From: JBCDLI01 sp038745535
GTDB taxonomy: Bacteria; Pseudomonadota; Alphaproteobacteria; Rhizobiales; Rhizobiaceae
Assembly: GCA_038745535.1 (NCBI GenBank)
Contig: JBCDLI010000020.1
Span: forward strand, 1-40,239
Length of the DNA: 40,239 bases
Reading direction: 5' to 3'
Position 1 is the first letter of the stretch, and each line of letters starts with the position of its first letter. The position numbers were made by a program, and so were the translations under genes. Under the pieces are notes generated by a model that did not search any database, had not been told where the DNA came from, and saw only the letters and a list, made by a program, of their open reading frames with translations. This document shows positions 1 to 8,092 of this stretch, piece by piece.

Positions 1-102
1 GTGGGCCTTCGCACTCTCAATCGCTTCCCCAACACCGCTTAGCCAGTCAACGCAGGTGCCAAAAACATCGAAGATGAGTGCTTTTGGCTTATCCTCACTC
101 AT
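1..102 (-). CDS. HAD-superfamily hydrolase, haloacid dehalogenase type II-like (5' part only)
   Basis: Only the first 34 codons lie in the window; the gene continues past the left edge. The translation has the N-terminal HAD motif I as F11-D12-V-F-G-T16, followed by C-V-D-W. This spacing is typical of type II (S)-2-haloacid dehalogenases, in which D12 would be the nucleophilic aspartate. That family hydrolyses 2-haloalkanoic acids, but many members have unknown substrates, so the substrate is not assigned. The ATG (complement of 100-102) lies inside the last codons of msrB, giving an 8-base overlap (95-102). This suggests the two genes are co-transcribed and translationally coupled. The class rests on the motif alone. 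Confidence 0.75.
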   Translation of the reverse strand, partial: MSEDKPKALIFDVFGTCVDWLSGVGEAIESAKAH

Positions 103-517
103 CCGATGTGAAATGCATCGCGACGCCATTCATGCAGTAGCGCAAACCTGTCGGGCGTGGACCGTCGTTGAACACATGGCCCAGATGTCCGTCGCAGGTT
201 GCGCAGCGAATTTCGGTCCGCACCATGAAGAACGAGCGATCTTTGTGCTCAGTTACTGCATCGGGGGCGATGGGCTCATAAAAGCTTGGCCAACCCGTTC
301 CGCTTTCAAACTTTGCATTCGACGAGAATAGTGGCGAATTACAGCCGGCGCATATGAACGTGCCCTGACGTTTTTCGTGGTTCAGCTCCGATGTGCCCGC
401 GCGCTCTGTTCCATGCTTTCGCAGAACATGAAACTGTTCAGGGGTCAGTTCGTCTTTCCACTCGGCTTCAGATTTCTCGACTCTGGCTCTATCGACCGTA
501 TTTCCCTTTGCGCTCAT
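95..517 (-). CDS. msrB: Peptide-methionine (R)-S-oxide reductase MsrB
   Basis: MsrB reduces the R epimer of methionine sulfoxide in oxidised proteins, using thioredoxin. The 140-residue product covers the whole SelR domain. The structural zinc site is C56-x2-C59 and C105-x2-C108. The catalytic cysteine is C128 in the R-Y-C-M-N motif near the C-terminus, and the G-T-G-W-P-S-F block is at about 73-79. I chose the ATG at 517 because an AAGGA sequence sits about 10 bases upstream; a GTG at 538 would add seven residues without a ribosome site. The protein has no signal peptide, so it is cytoplasmic. The downstream HAD gene overlaps it by 8 bases. Confidence 0.93.
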   Translation of the reverse strand: MSAKGNTVDRARVEKSEAEWKDELTPEQFHVLRKHGTERAGTSELNHEKRQGTFICAGCNSPLFSSNAKFESGTGWPSFYEPIAPDAVTEHKDRSFFMVRTEIRCATCDGHLGHVFNDGPRPTGLRYCMNGVAMHFTSDE

Positions 518-755
518 GGCGTTCCAATCCTTTATCACTTCTACCCACGATGTAGAGTGGAAGTGCCCGCTTCAAAGCTTCCATGCGCCGCATCTGGGCG
601 CGAATTTCTGCGCCATTACCAATCGCCTATAGACCATAGTTATTGTGGCAAACCGGGTTTTCCCTTGCTCGCATGGACTTCGGTTTTTATCAGCGCGGCA
701 TGCAAATGGCGGCTACAGATAAACGGGTCACGGTGCCCGGGCGGGCAGACTGCGT
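518..755. other. Divergent intergenic region between msrB and the mnh operon
   Basis: About 238 bases separate the divergent starts of msrB (leftward) and mnhA (rightward), so both promoters must lie here. I see no convincing -35/-10 pair, and the mnhA start has no strong Shine-Dalgarno sequence. Small open frames through the region are antisense extensions of msrB and are not supported. Confidence 0.4.
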
Positions 756-3083
756 ATGGACCTAACGTTTATCGCATTTTTCGCTCCCTTTGTTGCCGCT
801 GCGCTTGCGCCGCTATTGGTAAGAGCTCTCAAACATAACGCAGCATGGCTTTTAGCATTTTTCCCCGCTGGTCTGTTCATCCACTTCTGTACATATTTAC
901 CGACGATTGCCGATGGTGGTCGCGCGACCGGCGGATATCCATGGATCCCGTCGCTTAACGTCAATTTCTCTTGGTATATTGACGGGCTATCGCTCACCTT
1001 CGCACTTTTGATCAGCGGCATCGGCACAATGGTCGTGCTCTATGCTGGAGGCTATTTGAAAGGCCACCCGATGCTCGGGAGGTTCCTGTCTTTCATCTTG
1101 ATGTTCATGGGTGCGATGCAAGGCCTCGTTTTGGCTGACTCGTTCCTGATGTTCTTCGTCTTCTGGGAACTGACATCCATCACGTCTTTCCTCCTGATCG
1201 GCTTTAACCACAGCGCAGAAAAATCGCGACGTTCGGCAACGCAGGCCCTTGTGGTAACCGGCTTGGGTGGACTGATCTTGCTGGCCGGCATGATCGTGAT
1301 TTGGAACATCACCGGCCTGTCTGAATTCTCATTGCTGCTCGCTTCCGGTGAAGCCCTCCGCGAAAGCCCGTTTTATCTCTTCGCATTTGTGCTTGTGCTC
1401 GGCGGCGCGTTTTCGAAATCTGCGCAATTCCCGCTGCACTTCTGGCTGCCAAATGCCATGGAAGCGCCAACGCCAGTTTCGGCCTATTTGCACTCGGCGA
1501 CGATGGTGAAGGCTGGCGTTTATCTGCTGATGCGCATGAACCCCGTGATGGGCGATACGGTTGCTTGGGAGACCGTGTTGCCGCTTTTCGGTGGCGTCAC
1601 GCTCCTTGTCGGCACGCTACTGGCGGTTCGCCAAACAGATCTAAAGCTGATGCTGGCCTACACGACCGTCGCATCGCTCGGCCTGCTGGTCATGTTGACG
1701 GGCTTCGGAACAGAAAAAGCGATTGAAGGCGCTGTGCTTTACCTTGTCGCGCACTCGCTTTTTAAAGGTTGTCTGTTCATGGTCGCGGGCAATGTCGACC
1801 ACGAAACTGGCACGCGCGACATCACCCGCTTAGGCGGTCTTATGTCAGCGCTCCCAATCACCTTTGCCGCTGCCATGATGGCTGCCATTTCGATGGGCGG
1901 GTTGCCCCCGTTTGTTGGCTTCCTCGCCAAGGAAGAGATCTATTACGGCGTCTGGGGTACCGATGTTTGGTCTCTCGCAGTGACTGCGGCAGCGCTGATA
2001 GGCAACGCTTTGATGTTCGTCGTCGGATTTGCTGTCGCGATTAAGCCGTTCCTAGGCTCGAAAATTGACACGCCAAAATCGGCTCACGAGGCACCGCCGC
2101 TCATGTGGATCGGGCCAATTGTGCTCGCTTCACTGGGTTTAGCGCTTGGCATCTTTTCGAGTTTTTTCCATCGCGTCATTTCCAGCCCACTCGCATCCGC
2201 AGTGGCCGGTGAGCCACTTACAATCAGTATCTCCATTGTCCCCCATTTGGGCATCGCGCTCACGCTGTCTGTCGTGACAGTGATTGTGGGCGTTGTTTTC
2301 TTTTTGGGTCTAGAGCGCATTCGATCAGCTATGATTGCACTTCTGAGGGCAATTGGATGGGGTCCGGATCGCGGGTTCGATCAATTGATCGCTGGTATTC
2401 TCCGTGGAAGCGCAGCGCTCACCCGGCACATCCAAAACGGGCGGATGGAGTTCTACATCACCTCCACTTTTGCGTTGCTCGGTTTGGCGCTGGTCTGGGC
2501 GATGACTTCTTCCGGTGAGTTTCCAGGTATCCCGGTCTTTCCGCGCATTGCTTTCTATGAATGGACGATCGTTCTCATTGCGGTCATCGGGCTTTTCGCG
2601 GTGATATTTGCGAGTAATCGCCTCACCGCGATTGTCTCACTCGGTATCCAAGGGTTCGCTGTTGCACTGCTATTTATGCTGCTTGGTGCGCCAGACCTAT
2701 CGTTTACGCAATTCATGGTCGAAACTCTGACGGTTGTCATCCTTGCTCTTGTGATGACGCGTCTGCACCTGTCGCCTTCTGACCACCGCATGAAATTCCA
2801 GATGTTTATGGACGGCTCGATTGCGTTCGTCGCCGGAACTGCGTTGACGCTCTTGCTGCTCGCCGTGCTCGAAACACCTTTTGATGATCGGCTTTCGCAG
2901 TTTTTCAATCAGTATTCCTACACGATTGCCCAAGGCAAAAACATCGTGAACGTCATACTCGTCGACTTCCGCGGTATTGATACCTTCGGCGAGATTGCCG
3001 TTGTCATGACGGCTGGTCTCGCCATCCTTGCGCTCATCCGTGTTGTGGGCAGCAGCCGTTCAACACCAGCGAAGCGGAGCTAA
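756..3083 (+). CDS. mnhA: Na+/H+ (or K+/H+) antiporter subunit A, MrpA/MnhA type
   Basis: This is the largest subunit of the Mrp (Mnh/Pha) multisubunit cation/proton antiporter of the inner membrane. At 775 residues it is a full-length MrpA with many hydrophobic helices. The ND5/NuoL-like antiporter domain runs over about residues 65-410. It includes E138 in F-W-E-L-T-S and K221 in F-S-K-S-A-Q-F-P, which match the helix-5 glutamate and helix-7 lysine used for proton transfer in this fold. A second membrane domain at about 610-770 is the MrpA C-terminal part. The gene is not fused to mnhB, which starts five bases after the stop. Whether Na+ or K+ is exported cannot be read from sequence. Confidence 0.95.
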   Translation: MDLTFIAFFAPFVAAALAPLLVRALKHNAAWLLAFFPAGLFIHFCTYLPTIADGGRATGGYPWIPSLNVNFSWYIDGLSLTFALLISGIGTMVVLYAGGYLKGHPMLGRFLSFILMFMGAMQGLVLADSFLMFFVFWELTSITSFLLIGFNHSAEKSRRSATQALVVTGLGGLILLAGMIVIWNITGLSEFSLLLASGEALRESPFYLFAFVLVLGGAFSKSAQFPLHFWLPNAMEAPTPVSAYLHSATMVKAGVYLLMRMNPVMGDTVAWETVLPLFGGVTLLVGTLLAVRQTDLKLMLAYTTVASLGLLVMLTGFGTEKAIEGAVLYLVAHSLFKGCLFMVAGNVDHETGTRDITRLGGLMSALPITFAAAMMAAISMGGLPPFVGFLAKEEIYYGVWGTDVWSLAVTAAALIGNALMFVVGFAVAIKPFLGSKIDTPKSAHEAPPLMWIGPIVLASLGLALGIFSSFFHRVISSPLASAVAGEPLTISISIVPHLGIALTLSVVTVIVGVVFFLGLERIRSAMIALLRAIGWGPDRGFDQLIAGILRGSAALTRHIQNGRMEFYITSTFALLGLALVWAMTSSGEFPGIPVFPRIAFYEWTIVLIAVIGLFAVIFASNRLTAIVSLGIQGFAVALLFMLLGAPDLSFTQFMVETLTVVILALVMTRLHLSPSDHRMKFQMFMDGSIAFVAGTALTLLLLAVLETPFDDRLSQFFNQYSYTIAQGKNIVNVILVDFRGIDTFGEIAVVMTAGLAILALIRVVGSSRSTPAKRS

Positions 3084-3087
3084 CACC

Positions 3088-3507
3088 ATGCGCACGCTGA
3101 TCTTCCGCACCATCGCACCTTATCTCAGTAGCCTGCTGATCTTGTTCTCAATCTTCATCTTGTTGCGTGGACACAATGAGCCCGGCGGCGGCTTCATCGG
3201 CGGCTTGATTGGAGCCTCTGCGCTTGCCGTTTATGGCATCGCATGTGGCGTTTCTCCGGTGCGACGGGCAATCCGTTGGCATCCCATGTCGATTGCCGGG
3301 TTTGGTTTATTTTGCGCTGCAATTGCAGGCCTCATGTCGCTTTTCGTCAACGTTCCATTTCTGACTGGTCTTTGGGTCTACCCAACGATCTTTGGGGAGG
3401 AGTTGAAACTCTCCACAACGCTGATTTTTGATATCGGCGTTTACTTGGTCGTGCTCGGCTCAATCACATCAATCGCGCTCGCGTTGGAAGAGCGGGAGCG
3501 TCGCTGA
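3088..3507 (+). CDS. mnhB: Antiporter subunit B, MrpB/MnhB type
   Basis: This 139-residue membrane protein is the MnhB subunit. It has about four hydrophobic helices and the family signature R-G-H-N-E-P-G-G-G-F-I-G-G at about residues 27-39. I chose the ATG at 3088, directly after the mnhA stop, over a GTG at 3028 that would overlap mnhA by 56 bases. The stop overlaps the mnhC start. The subunit is needed for assembly of the antiporter complex in studied bacteria; its own chemical role is not established. Confidence 0.93.
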   Translation: MRTLIFRTIAPYLSSLLILFSIFILLRGHNEPGGGFIGGLIGASALAVYGIACGVSPVRRAIRWHPMSIAGFGLFCAAIAGLMSLFVNVPFLTGLWVYPTIFGEELKLSTTLIFDIGVYLVVLGSITSIALALEERERR

Positions 3508-3884
3508 TGGAGACCGCCATTGCACTTCTTACAGGCGTTTATTTTGCTGTCGCGATTTACCTCATGCTGTCGCGGCAGATCATTCGGATTTTGCTCGGAA
3601 CGGCGATCCTATCCAACGGCGTGAACCTGACGATTTTCACCACAGGCCGTATCGCGCCTGAAATTCCGCCGTTCATTGCGCCCGATGCCGTGGTCCCGGT
3701 CGCAGGCATCGCCAATCCACTTCCACAAGCACTTGTGCTCACCGCAATTGTCATCGCGTTTTCGTTTTTCGCGTTTCTGCTCGTGCTCGTTTTCAGGAGT
3801 TACCAGGAGCTGCACACTGACGATACCGAAGAGATGCGCATTGCGGAGCCGGTGGATTCGCCACCACCGCCGACGGGATATTAA
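3507..3884 (+). CDS. mnhC: Antiporter subunit C, MrpC/MnhC (NuoK-like)
   Basis: MnhC is the small subunit homologous to NuoK/ND4L of complex I. The 125-residue product has three hydrophobic helices, with the typical block L-L-G-T-A-I-L-S-N-G-V-N-L in the second helix and an acidic, proline-rich tail. The start codon overlaps the mnhB stop by one base (TGATG), so translation is coupled. In the Mrp complex this subunit sits beside MrpA and MrpD. Confidence 0.94.
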   Translation: METAIALLTGVYFAVAIYLMLSRQIIRILLGTAILSNGVNLTIFTTGRIAPEIPPFIAPDAVVPVAGIANPLPQALVLTAIVIAFSFFAFLLVLVFRSYQELHTDDTEEMRIAEPVDSPPPPTGY

Positions 3885-3887
3885 TCA

Positions 3888-5483
3888 ATGGCCGCTGCTG
3901 ATAAACCACTCGTCGATAAGACCGAGGCGCTGGTTCAAGTCGCCCCAGTACTTGCTGATTGGCTATTGATTGCGCCGCTGGTGACCGGCTTCATATTTGG
4001 CTCGCTTTGTCTGATGACGCGCAAAGACGCGAAAAACCAATCCGCCATCGCGATTGCGGGGCTGACCCTTAATGCGCTTTTCGTAATATTATTGTTTTCG
4101 CAGGTACAAAGCCGCGGCATGGTTGTGATGACCATGGGCAGTTGGCTGCCGCCGTTTGGTATTACGTTCGCCGCTGATTTTCTCGGCGCAACTTTCGCGC
4201 TGATCACGGGCATTGTGGCGCTTGCTGTTGGCATTTATGCGCAAAACGACATCAATCGCACGAAAAAGCGCTACGGCTTTTATCCGTTCCTTTTGCTGAT
4301 GACTGCCGGTGTTTCTTCTGCGTTTCTCACCGGTGACATCTTCAACCTCTACGTATGGTTCGAGGTCTTGTTGATCGGATCCTTCGGCCTTTTAATTCTC
4401 GGTTCGGAACGGGCGCAGCTGGATGGTGCGACGAAGTATGCGTTTTTGAATCTGATTGCGACGACGCTTTTTCTCATCGCCGTTGCCTATCTTTATGGCA
4501 TCTTCGGCACGCTCAACATGGCCGACATCTCGCGCGTTGCAGCGTCGGGAGCAGACGAAGGTCCGAGGTTTACACTCGCCGTCCTATTCCTCTTTGCATT
4601 CGCCATGAAAGCCGCAGCTGTCCCGCTCAATTTTTGGCTTCCTGCCTCCTACCATACGCCGCGTATTTCCGTGTCTGCGGTATTTGCGGGACTGCTGACC
4701 AAGGTCGGCGTCTACGCACTTTTCCGTATTTTCATGACGCTGTTTCCGTCTGAAGGCGCCGAACTTGGGCTTGTGATCGCAATCATTGCCGCCGCGACCA
4801 TGGTGATCGGCGCGATTGGGGCATTGGCGCAAAGCGATGTCCGGCGCCTGCTTGGCTTCGTCGTGATCTCAGGCATTGGCTATATGCTTGCGGGGCTCGC
4901 GCTGGGAAGTGCCATGGGTATTTCTGGTGCAGTCTTTTACGCGGCGCACTCAATGGTGTTGATGACAGCATTGTACCTGCTGATCGGAATCATGGGACGC
5001 AAGATGAATACCTTCGATCTTCACCGGGCAGGAGGTCTCTACACAAGCGACGTTGGGCTTGCTGCAGTTGCATTCGTTCTCGTGTTCGCAGCATCCGGCC
5101 TTCCGCCCTTCTCGGGACTTTGGCCAAAGGTCATGCTGATCAAAGCATCGCTTGACGTTGGCGTCTGGTGGCTGGCCGCTTCGATTATCATCTCCGGTAT
5201 TTTGACCACAATTGCTCTGGTCCGGGTATTCGCATTTTCGTTTTGGCGAAATGCACCCACAGACGAGAGAGACGCAGGGACACTGAATGCCCCCAGCGCT
5301 GGCCAGCCGGTTTATATCGCAACGATTGGATTGACTATCCTGACTGTCATCGCCGGCATTTTTCCAGAACCGTTTATCGCAGCATCGGATCAGGCGGCAG
5401 CGCAGCTACTCCGTCCACAGGTCTATGTTGAAGCCGTGCTTGGACAAACTGCTGTTGCTGAAATGGTGGGAAGCGCACGATGA
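3888..5483 (+). CDS. mnhD: Antiporter subunit D, MrpD/MnhD (NuoM/N-like)
   Basis: MnhD is the second large antiporter-like subunit, homologous to NuoM/NuoN. The 531-residue product is hydrophobic throughout. It has the V-W-F-E-V-L-L-I-G helix-5 glutamate block, a lysine in A-M-K-A-A-A-V-P-L-N-F-W-L-P, and P-R-I-S-V-S-A-V-F-A-G-L-L-T-K-V-G-V-Y. These mark the proton-translocating fold. The gene starts three bases after the mnhC stop and ends with a four-base ATGA overlap into mnhE. Its N-terminus, about 20 residues before the first helix, is polar and lysine/aspartate-rich. Confidence 0.95.
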   Translation: MAAADKPLVDKTEALVQVAPVLADWLLIAPLVTGFIFGSLCLMTRKDAKNQSAIAIAGLTLNALFVILLFSQVQSRGMVVMTMGSWLPPFGITFAADFLGATFALITGIVALAVGIYAQNDINRTKKRYGFYPFLLLMTAGVSSAFLTGDIFNLYVWFEVLLIGSFGLLILGSERAQLDGATKYAFLNLIATTLFLIAVAYLYGIFGTLNMADISRVAASGADEGPRFTLAVLFLFAFAMKAAAVPLNFWLPASYHTPRISVSAVFAGLLTKVGVYALFRIFMTLFPSEGAELGLVIAIIAAATMVIGAIGALAQSDVRRLLGFVVISGIGYMLAGLALGSAMGISGAVFYAAHSMVLMTALYLLIGIMGRKMNTFDLHRAGGLYTSDVGLAAVAFVLVFAASGLPPFSGLWPKVMLIKASLDVGVWWLAASIIISGILTTIALVRVFAFSFWRNAPTDERDAGTLNAPSAGQPVYIATIGLTILTVIAGIFPEPFIAASDQAAAQLLRPQVYVEAVLGQTAVAEMVGSAR

Positions 5484-5953
5484 AGCTCCTCCTCATCAAT
5501 GTCTTGCTCGCGCTAACTTGGGCGTTTGTTTCTGGTTCGTTCAGCGCGCTGAACATAATGTTCGGCTTCTTGCTGGGCGCGCTAGCGCTCACTGTCATTC
5601 GCGAACAGGTTGGCTCTGCTGGATATTTCTCACGGCTTCTCAAAGCCTTTTCCCTAGCGGTTCTCTTCATCCAAGAATTGATAAAGTCGTCAGTGAAGGT
5701 GGCAACTTTGGTGATGACGCCGAGGTTGGATTTGAAACCGGGGATCATCGCGTACCCCCTGAAAGCAAAGACACCAGCGGAAATTACACTTCTCGCAAAT
5801 CTTGTTACGCTGACCCCTGGAACGCTATCGGTGGATGTCTCCGACGATTGCGAAACGCTATTCATTCACGCATTGGATTGCTCTGAACCAGATGAAATCC
5901 GTCGTGACATTGCGGAAGGCTTCGAGCGCAAGGTAATGGAGGTATTTCAGTGA
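5480..5953 (+). CDS. mnhE: Antiporter subunit E, MrpE/MnhE type
   Basis: This 157-residue protein matches MnhE. It has two or three N-terminal helices, then a soluble C-terminal domain with the family block L-A-N-L-V-T-L-T-P-G-T-L-S-V-D-V at about residues 105-120. MnhE is the least complex-I-like subunit and is needed for full antiporter activity in the species tested. The ATG overlaps the mnhD stop by four bases (ATGA), and the stop overlaps the mnhF start by one base. Confidence 0.93.
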   Translation: MKLLLINVLLALTWAFVSGSFSALNIMFGFLLGALALTVIREQVGSAGYFSRLLKAFSLAVLFIQELIKSSVKVATLVMTPRLDLKPGIIAYPLKAKTPAEITLLANLVTLTPGTLSVDVSDDCETLFIHALDCSEPDEIRRDIAEGFERKVMEVFQ

Positions 5954-6315
5954 TGGCCGCGTCTGAAATCCTCGACTTTGCCATTTTTATTGCGCTCGCC
6001 CTTTTATCACTCTCGTTTCTCGTCACGGTCGCAAGAGTAATAAAAGGGCCAACACTCCCAGACCGTGTGCTTGCGCTTGATATGCTGGTTGCGACCGCAA
6101 TTGGTTTTATCGCGGTCATCGGAATTCGAACCGGCTTTTCGCTCTATGTGGATATCGCAATTGCGCTTGGATTGGTCGGCTTTTTAGCCACCGTCGCATT
6201 CGCGCGCTTTATTCTTCGACGCGGCAAATCCGAGGGACGGATGGACCGCCGATTGCAAGCAAAAGGCGGGCAGGTGGCTCCCAAAGCTATTGATGAACCC
6301 GCAGAGGAAGCTTGA
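5953..6315 (+). CDS. mnhF: Antiporter subunit F, MrpF/MnhF type
   Basis: MnhF is a small three-helix subunit with the conserved R-V-I-K-G-P-T-L-P-D-R-V-L-A-L-D motif at about residues 27-42, which is diagnostic. The 120-residue frame starts at ATG 5953, overlapping the mnhE stop by one base; a GTG immediately before it is a possible alternative start. The C-terminus is a polar, lysine/arginine-rich cytoplasmic tail of about 35 residues. It is followed directly by mnhG. Confidence 0.93.
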   Translation: MAASEILDFAIFIALALLSLSFLVTVARVIKGPTLPDRVLALDMLVATAIGFIAVIGIRTGFSLYVDIAIALGLVGFLATVAFARFILRRGKSEGRMDRRLQAKGGQVAPKAIDEPAEEA

Positions 6316-6653
6316 TGACCTATTTGACAGCCATTATTGCTAGCCTTCTTCTCATTATCGGTGCCTTCTTTGCGCTTCTGGCGGCCATGGGTCTTTGGCG
6401 TTTTCCCGATATTTACTGTCGGTCGCATTCCGCTTCCAAAGCTGGAACACTTGGATCAGGACTGATGTTATTGGCACTTGCGGTCCACGCGGGTGATCTT
6501 GGCACCGTTACCCGTGCAATTGCTGGTGTGTTGTTTTTTCTACTCACTGCACCGTTGTCAGCGCACCTTCTTGCGCGGGCTGCATACTTTGCAGGATATC
6601 CGATGACAGACGAATCAGTAAGCGATGAGATCGGTCTTTCTAAATCTGATTAA
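6315..6653 (+). CDS. mnhG: Antiporter subunit G, MrpG/MnhG type
   Basis: MnhG is the last Mrp subunit. The 112-residue protein has three hydrophobic segments and the family signature G-L-W-R-F-P-D-I-Y-C-R-S-H-S-A-S-K-A at about residues 26-43. The ATG at 6315 shares its A with the stop of mnhF; a TTG at 6312 would add one residue. The operon ends here. The bases after the stop show no clear hairpin followed by a T run. Confidence 0.93.
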   Translation: MTYLTAIIASLLLIIGAFFALLAAMGLWRFPDIYCRSHSASKAGTLGSGLMLLALAVHAGDLGTVTRAIAGVLFFLLTAPLSAHLLARAAYFAGYPMTDESVSDEIGLSKSD

Positions 6654-6797
6654 TTTTGTTACATACCGTAAAGTCAGAAGGCTGGGTATTTAGATAATAT
6701 TCATACTCACTATTCAGCGGATGAAAAAGTTATTTGTGTTTTCAATTTTCTTTGTGTACCTGCGAAAAAATTCACAGTCCAAAGAAAGAGAAATATA
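6654..6797 (+). promoter_or_regulatory. AT-rich leader upstream of mucR
   Basis: These 144 bases are visibly richer in A and T than their neighbours, with several TpA steps and T runs. One GATAAT hexamer at 6693-6698 could serve as a -10 element, but I find no matching -35. MucR proteins bind AT-rich DNA with TpA steps and often repress their own gene, so this is a plausible autoregulatory region. That is inference from the family. Confidence 0.35.
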
Positions 6798-7238
6798 ATG
6801 GATGAGGCAATTAAAACTGAAACCGAAAGCACTGCGCTTGCAGAGCTGACTGCTGATGTCGTGGCTGCCTACGTTGGGAACAACCCAGTCCAGATTGCAG
6901 ACCTTCCGCGGCTGATCACTGACGTACATACGGCGCTTGGCGGAACCATGGCAAAGCCGGAGCCGGCAGAAGCGCCAAAGCCCGTTCCTGCGATTAATCC
7001 AAAGAAATCCGTCACAAAAGACTACATCGTTTGCTTAGAAGACGGGAAACACTTCAAGTCGTTGAAGCGTCATCTCATGAGCCATTATGGCCTTACGCCA
7101 GAAGAGTATCGCGAAAAGTGGGGTCTTCCAGCAGACTATCCCATGGTGGCACCAGCTTACGCCGAAGCACGTTCAAAGCTTGCTAAAGAAATGGGACTTG
7201 GTCGCAAGCCGGGCACCGGTCGAAAGAAAAAATCCTAA
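6798..7238 (+). CDS. mucR: MucR/Ros-family zinc-finger transcriptional regulator
   Basis: This 146-residue protein is a MucR family regulator, an H-NS-like silencer that controls exopolysaccharide, motility and virulence or symbiosis genes in rhizobia and Brucella. The prokaryotic zinc finger lies at about residues 76-108. Its ligands appear to be C79, D82, H92 and H96, so the second cysteine of a classical C2H2 finger is replaced by aspartate, as in several rhizobial and Brucella paralogues. The N-terminal region (about 10-50) is the hydrophobic oligomerisation segment. The C-terminus is basic (G-R-K-K-K-S). A purine-rich AAAGAGAAA site precedes the ATG. Confidence 0.92.
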   Translation: MDEAIKTETESTALAELTADVVAAYVGNNPVQIADLPRLITDVHTALGGTMAKPEPAEAPKPVPAINPKKSVTKDYIVCLEDGKHFKSLKRHLMSHYGLTPEEYREKWGLPADYPMVAPAYAEARSKLAKEMGLGRKPGTGRKKKS

Positions 7239-7456
7239 AGCGCGTTTTTGGAGGCGATCTTCGCCTCCACACTTTGCAGCGCCTGTTTTAAGGCGACATG
7301 CCGATTGAAGTCATAATCAAGATGACCAATTTTGGCCTTGCTTCGCTCTCGCTGAAGCTTTCTTTGAAGCACCTTCACCAATTGCGGGTGATCCGAGGTT
7401 CTCTCTACTTGGCAGTGGAAATCCATAATCTTCTGCTCGTTCCTGCCAAAAATCAT
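7235..7456 (-). CDS. Small hypothetical protein, charged and helical
   Basis: This is a 73-residue frame on the minus strand, convergent with mucR and overlapping its stop by four bases. I chose the ATG at 7456 because an AGGAAGG ribosome site stands about ten bases upstream; a longer version starting at 7564 lacks one. The product has no membrane segment and is rich in K, R, Q and E, with a likely helical segment at about residues 22-65. I do not recognise a domain. It could be a small conserved alphaproteobacterial protein; comparison across relatives would settle it. Confidence 0.5.
   Translation of the reverse strand: MIFGRNEQKIMDFHCQVERTSDHPQLVKVLQRKLQRERSKAKIGHLDYDFNRHVALKQALQSVEAKIASKNAL
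7251..7269. repeat. Perfect inverted repeat near the mucR stop
   Basis: The sequence GGAGGCGA-TCT-TCGCCTCC is an eight-base perfect stem with a three-base loop, located 12 bases after the mucR stop codon. A run of five Ts lies before it on the plus strand, not after it, so it is not a textbook terminator in either direction. It also encodes the end of the convergent small protein. It may still stabilise mRNA ends or mark the boundary between convergent transcripts. Confidence 0.5.
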
Positions 7457-7613
7457 GTTTGTTTGGCCTTCCTGAATTGCCGTTTCTGCGGTGGTCGGCC
7501 TGCTCACTTTTGCGCCGGGAGGCTCACCCGTGGATAAGTGAGCACGCGGGAATCCCACGACCACTCGGTAAATTCAAAAAAGCGCTGCCAGTTATCCCCT
7601 TTGCCTTGGAGAG

Positions 7614-7640
7614 TAATAGGAATAAAAACCTATTAGGAGG
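7614..7640 (+). promoter_or_regulatory. Inverted repeat abutting a strong Shine-Dalgarno site
   Basis: TAATAGG (7614-7620) and CCTATTA (7629-7635) form a perfect seven-base inverted repeat around an A-rich eight-base spacer. The last base of the right arm is the first base of the AGGAGG ribosome site at 7635-7640, and the ATG follows at 7649. This could be an operator for a dimeric regulator or a weak RNA hairpin that limits ribosome access. Confidence 0.4.
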
Positions 7641-7648
7641 CAAACAAC

Positions 7649-8092
7649 ATGCACGGTGTTTTTCTACCCGATGAATTGAACACCCGGATTACGCAACGCC
7701 ATGCGGCTCGTTCGCAGCCGCAACCGGCTTGCAAGGCCGAGGTCGCAACAGTGAAATCGCTGACCATGGAGGAAGCGGTTCAACAGTGTGACTGCGTGAT
7801 CGACATCATTTCCCAGCTTTTCGATATTTCGAGCCGGGAAATCCGTTCGTCGACCCGCAACAGCGCTAGTGTCGCGCGTGTCAGGCAGATCGGAATGTAT
7901 GTCTGCCACGTGACGCTTGGCATGTATCTGCAGCAAATCTCTGAAGGGTTTAGTCGCGATAGGTCTACGGTGACCCATGCCTGCCATCTCGTCGAGGACC
8001 TCCGCGATGATGAAGAAATTGATCGGATTATCGCGAAGGTTGAGGCAGTGATCGCGGCTGCGTTGCGCCCGAATAAGAGAGCAAAGCCATGA
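7649..8092 (+). CDS. Stand-alone DnaA C-terminal (DnaA-box binding) domain protein
   Basis: The 147-residue product carries only the DNA-binding domain IV of DnaA, at about residues 40-125, without the AAA+ ATPase. The signature helix-turn-helix ends in D-R-S-T-V-T-H-A (104-111), which in DnaA contacts the DnaA box. The preceding block R-Q-I-G-M-Y-V is also DnaA-like. Such short proteins are common in Hyphomicrobiales, where their function is not well established; binding to DnaA-box-like sequences is an inference. AGGAGG lies eight bases before the ATG. The stop overlaps the next start by four bases, so this gene and the DUF6456 gene form a coupled pair. Confidence 0.85.
   Translation: MHGVFLPDELNTRITQRHAARSQPQPACKAEVATVKSLTMEEAVQQCDCVIDIISQLFDISSREIRSSTRNSASVARVRQIGMYVCHVTLGMYLQQISEGFSRDRSTVTHACHLVEDLRDDEEIDRIIAKVEAVIAAALRPNKRAKP

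Noticed and set aside
3028..3087. A longer mnhB starting at GTG 3028
   Set aside because: It would overlap mnhA by 56 bases and add polar residues not seen in MnhB; ATG 3088 directly follows the mnhA stop.
7251..7269. The perfect hairpin after mucR as an intrinsic terminator
   Set aside because: The T run precedes the stem on the plus strand and no T run follows it on either strand.
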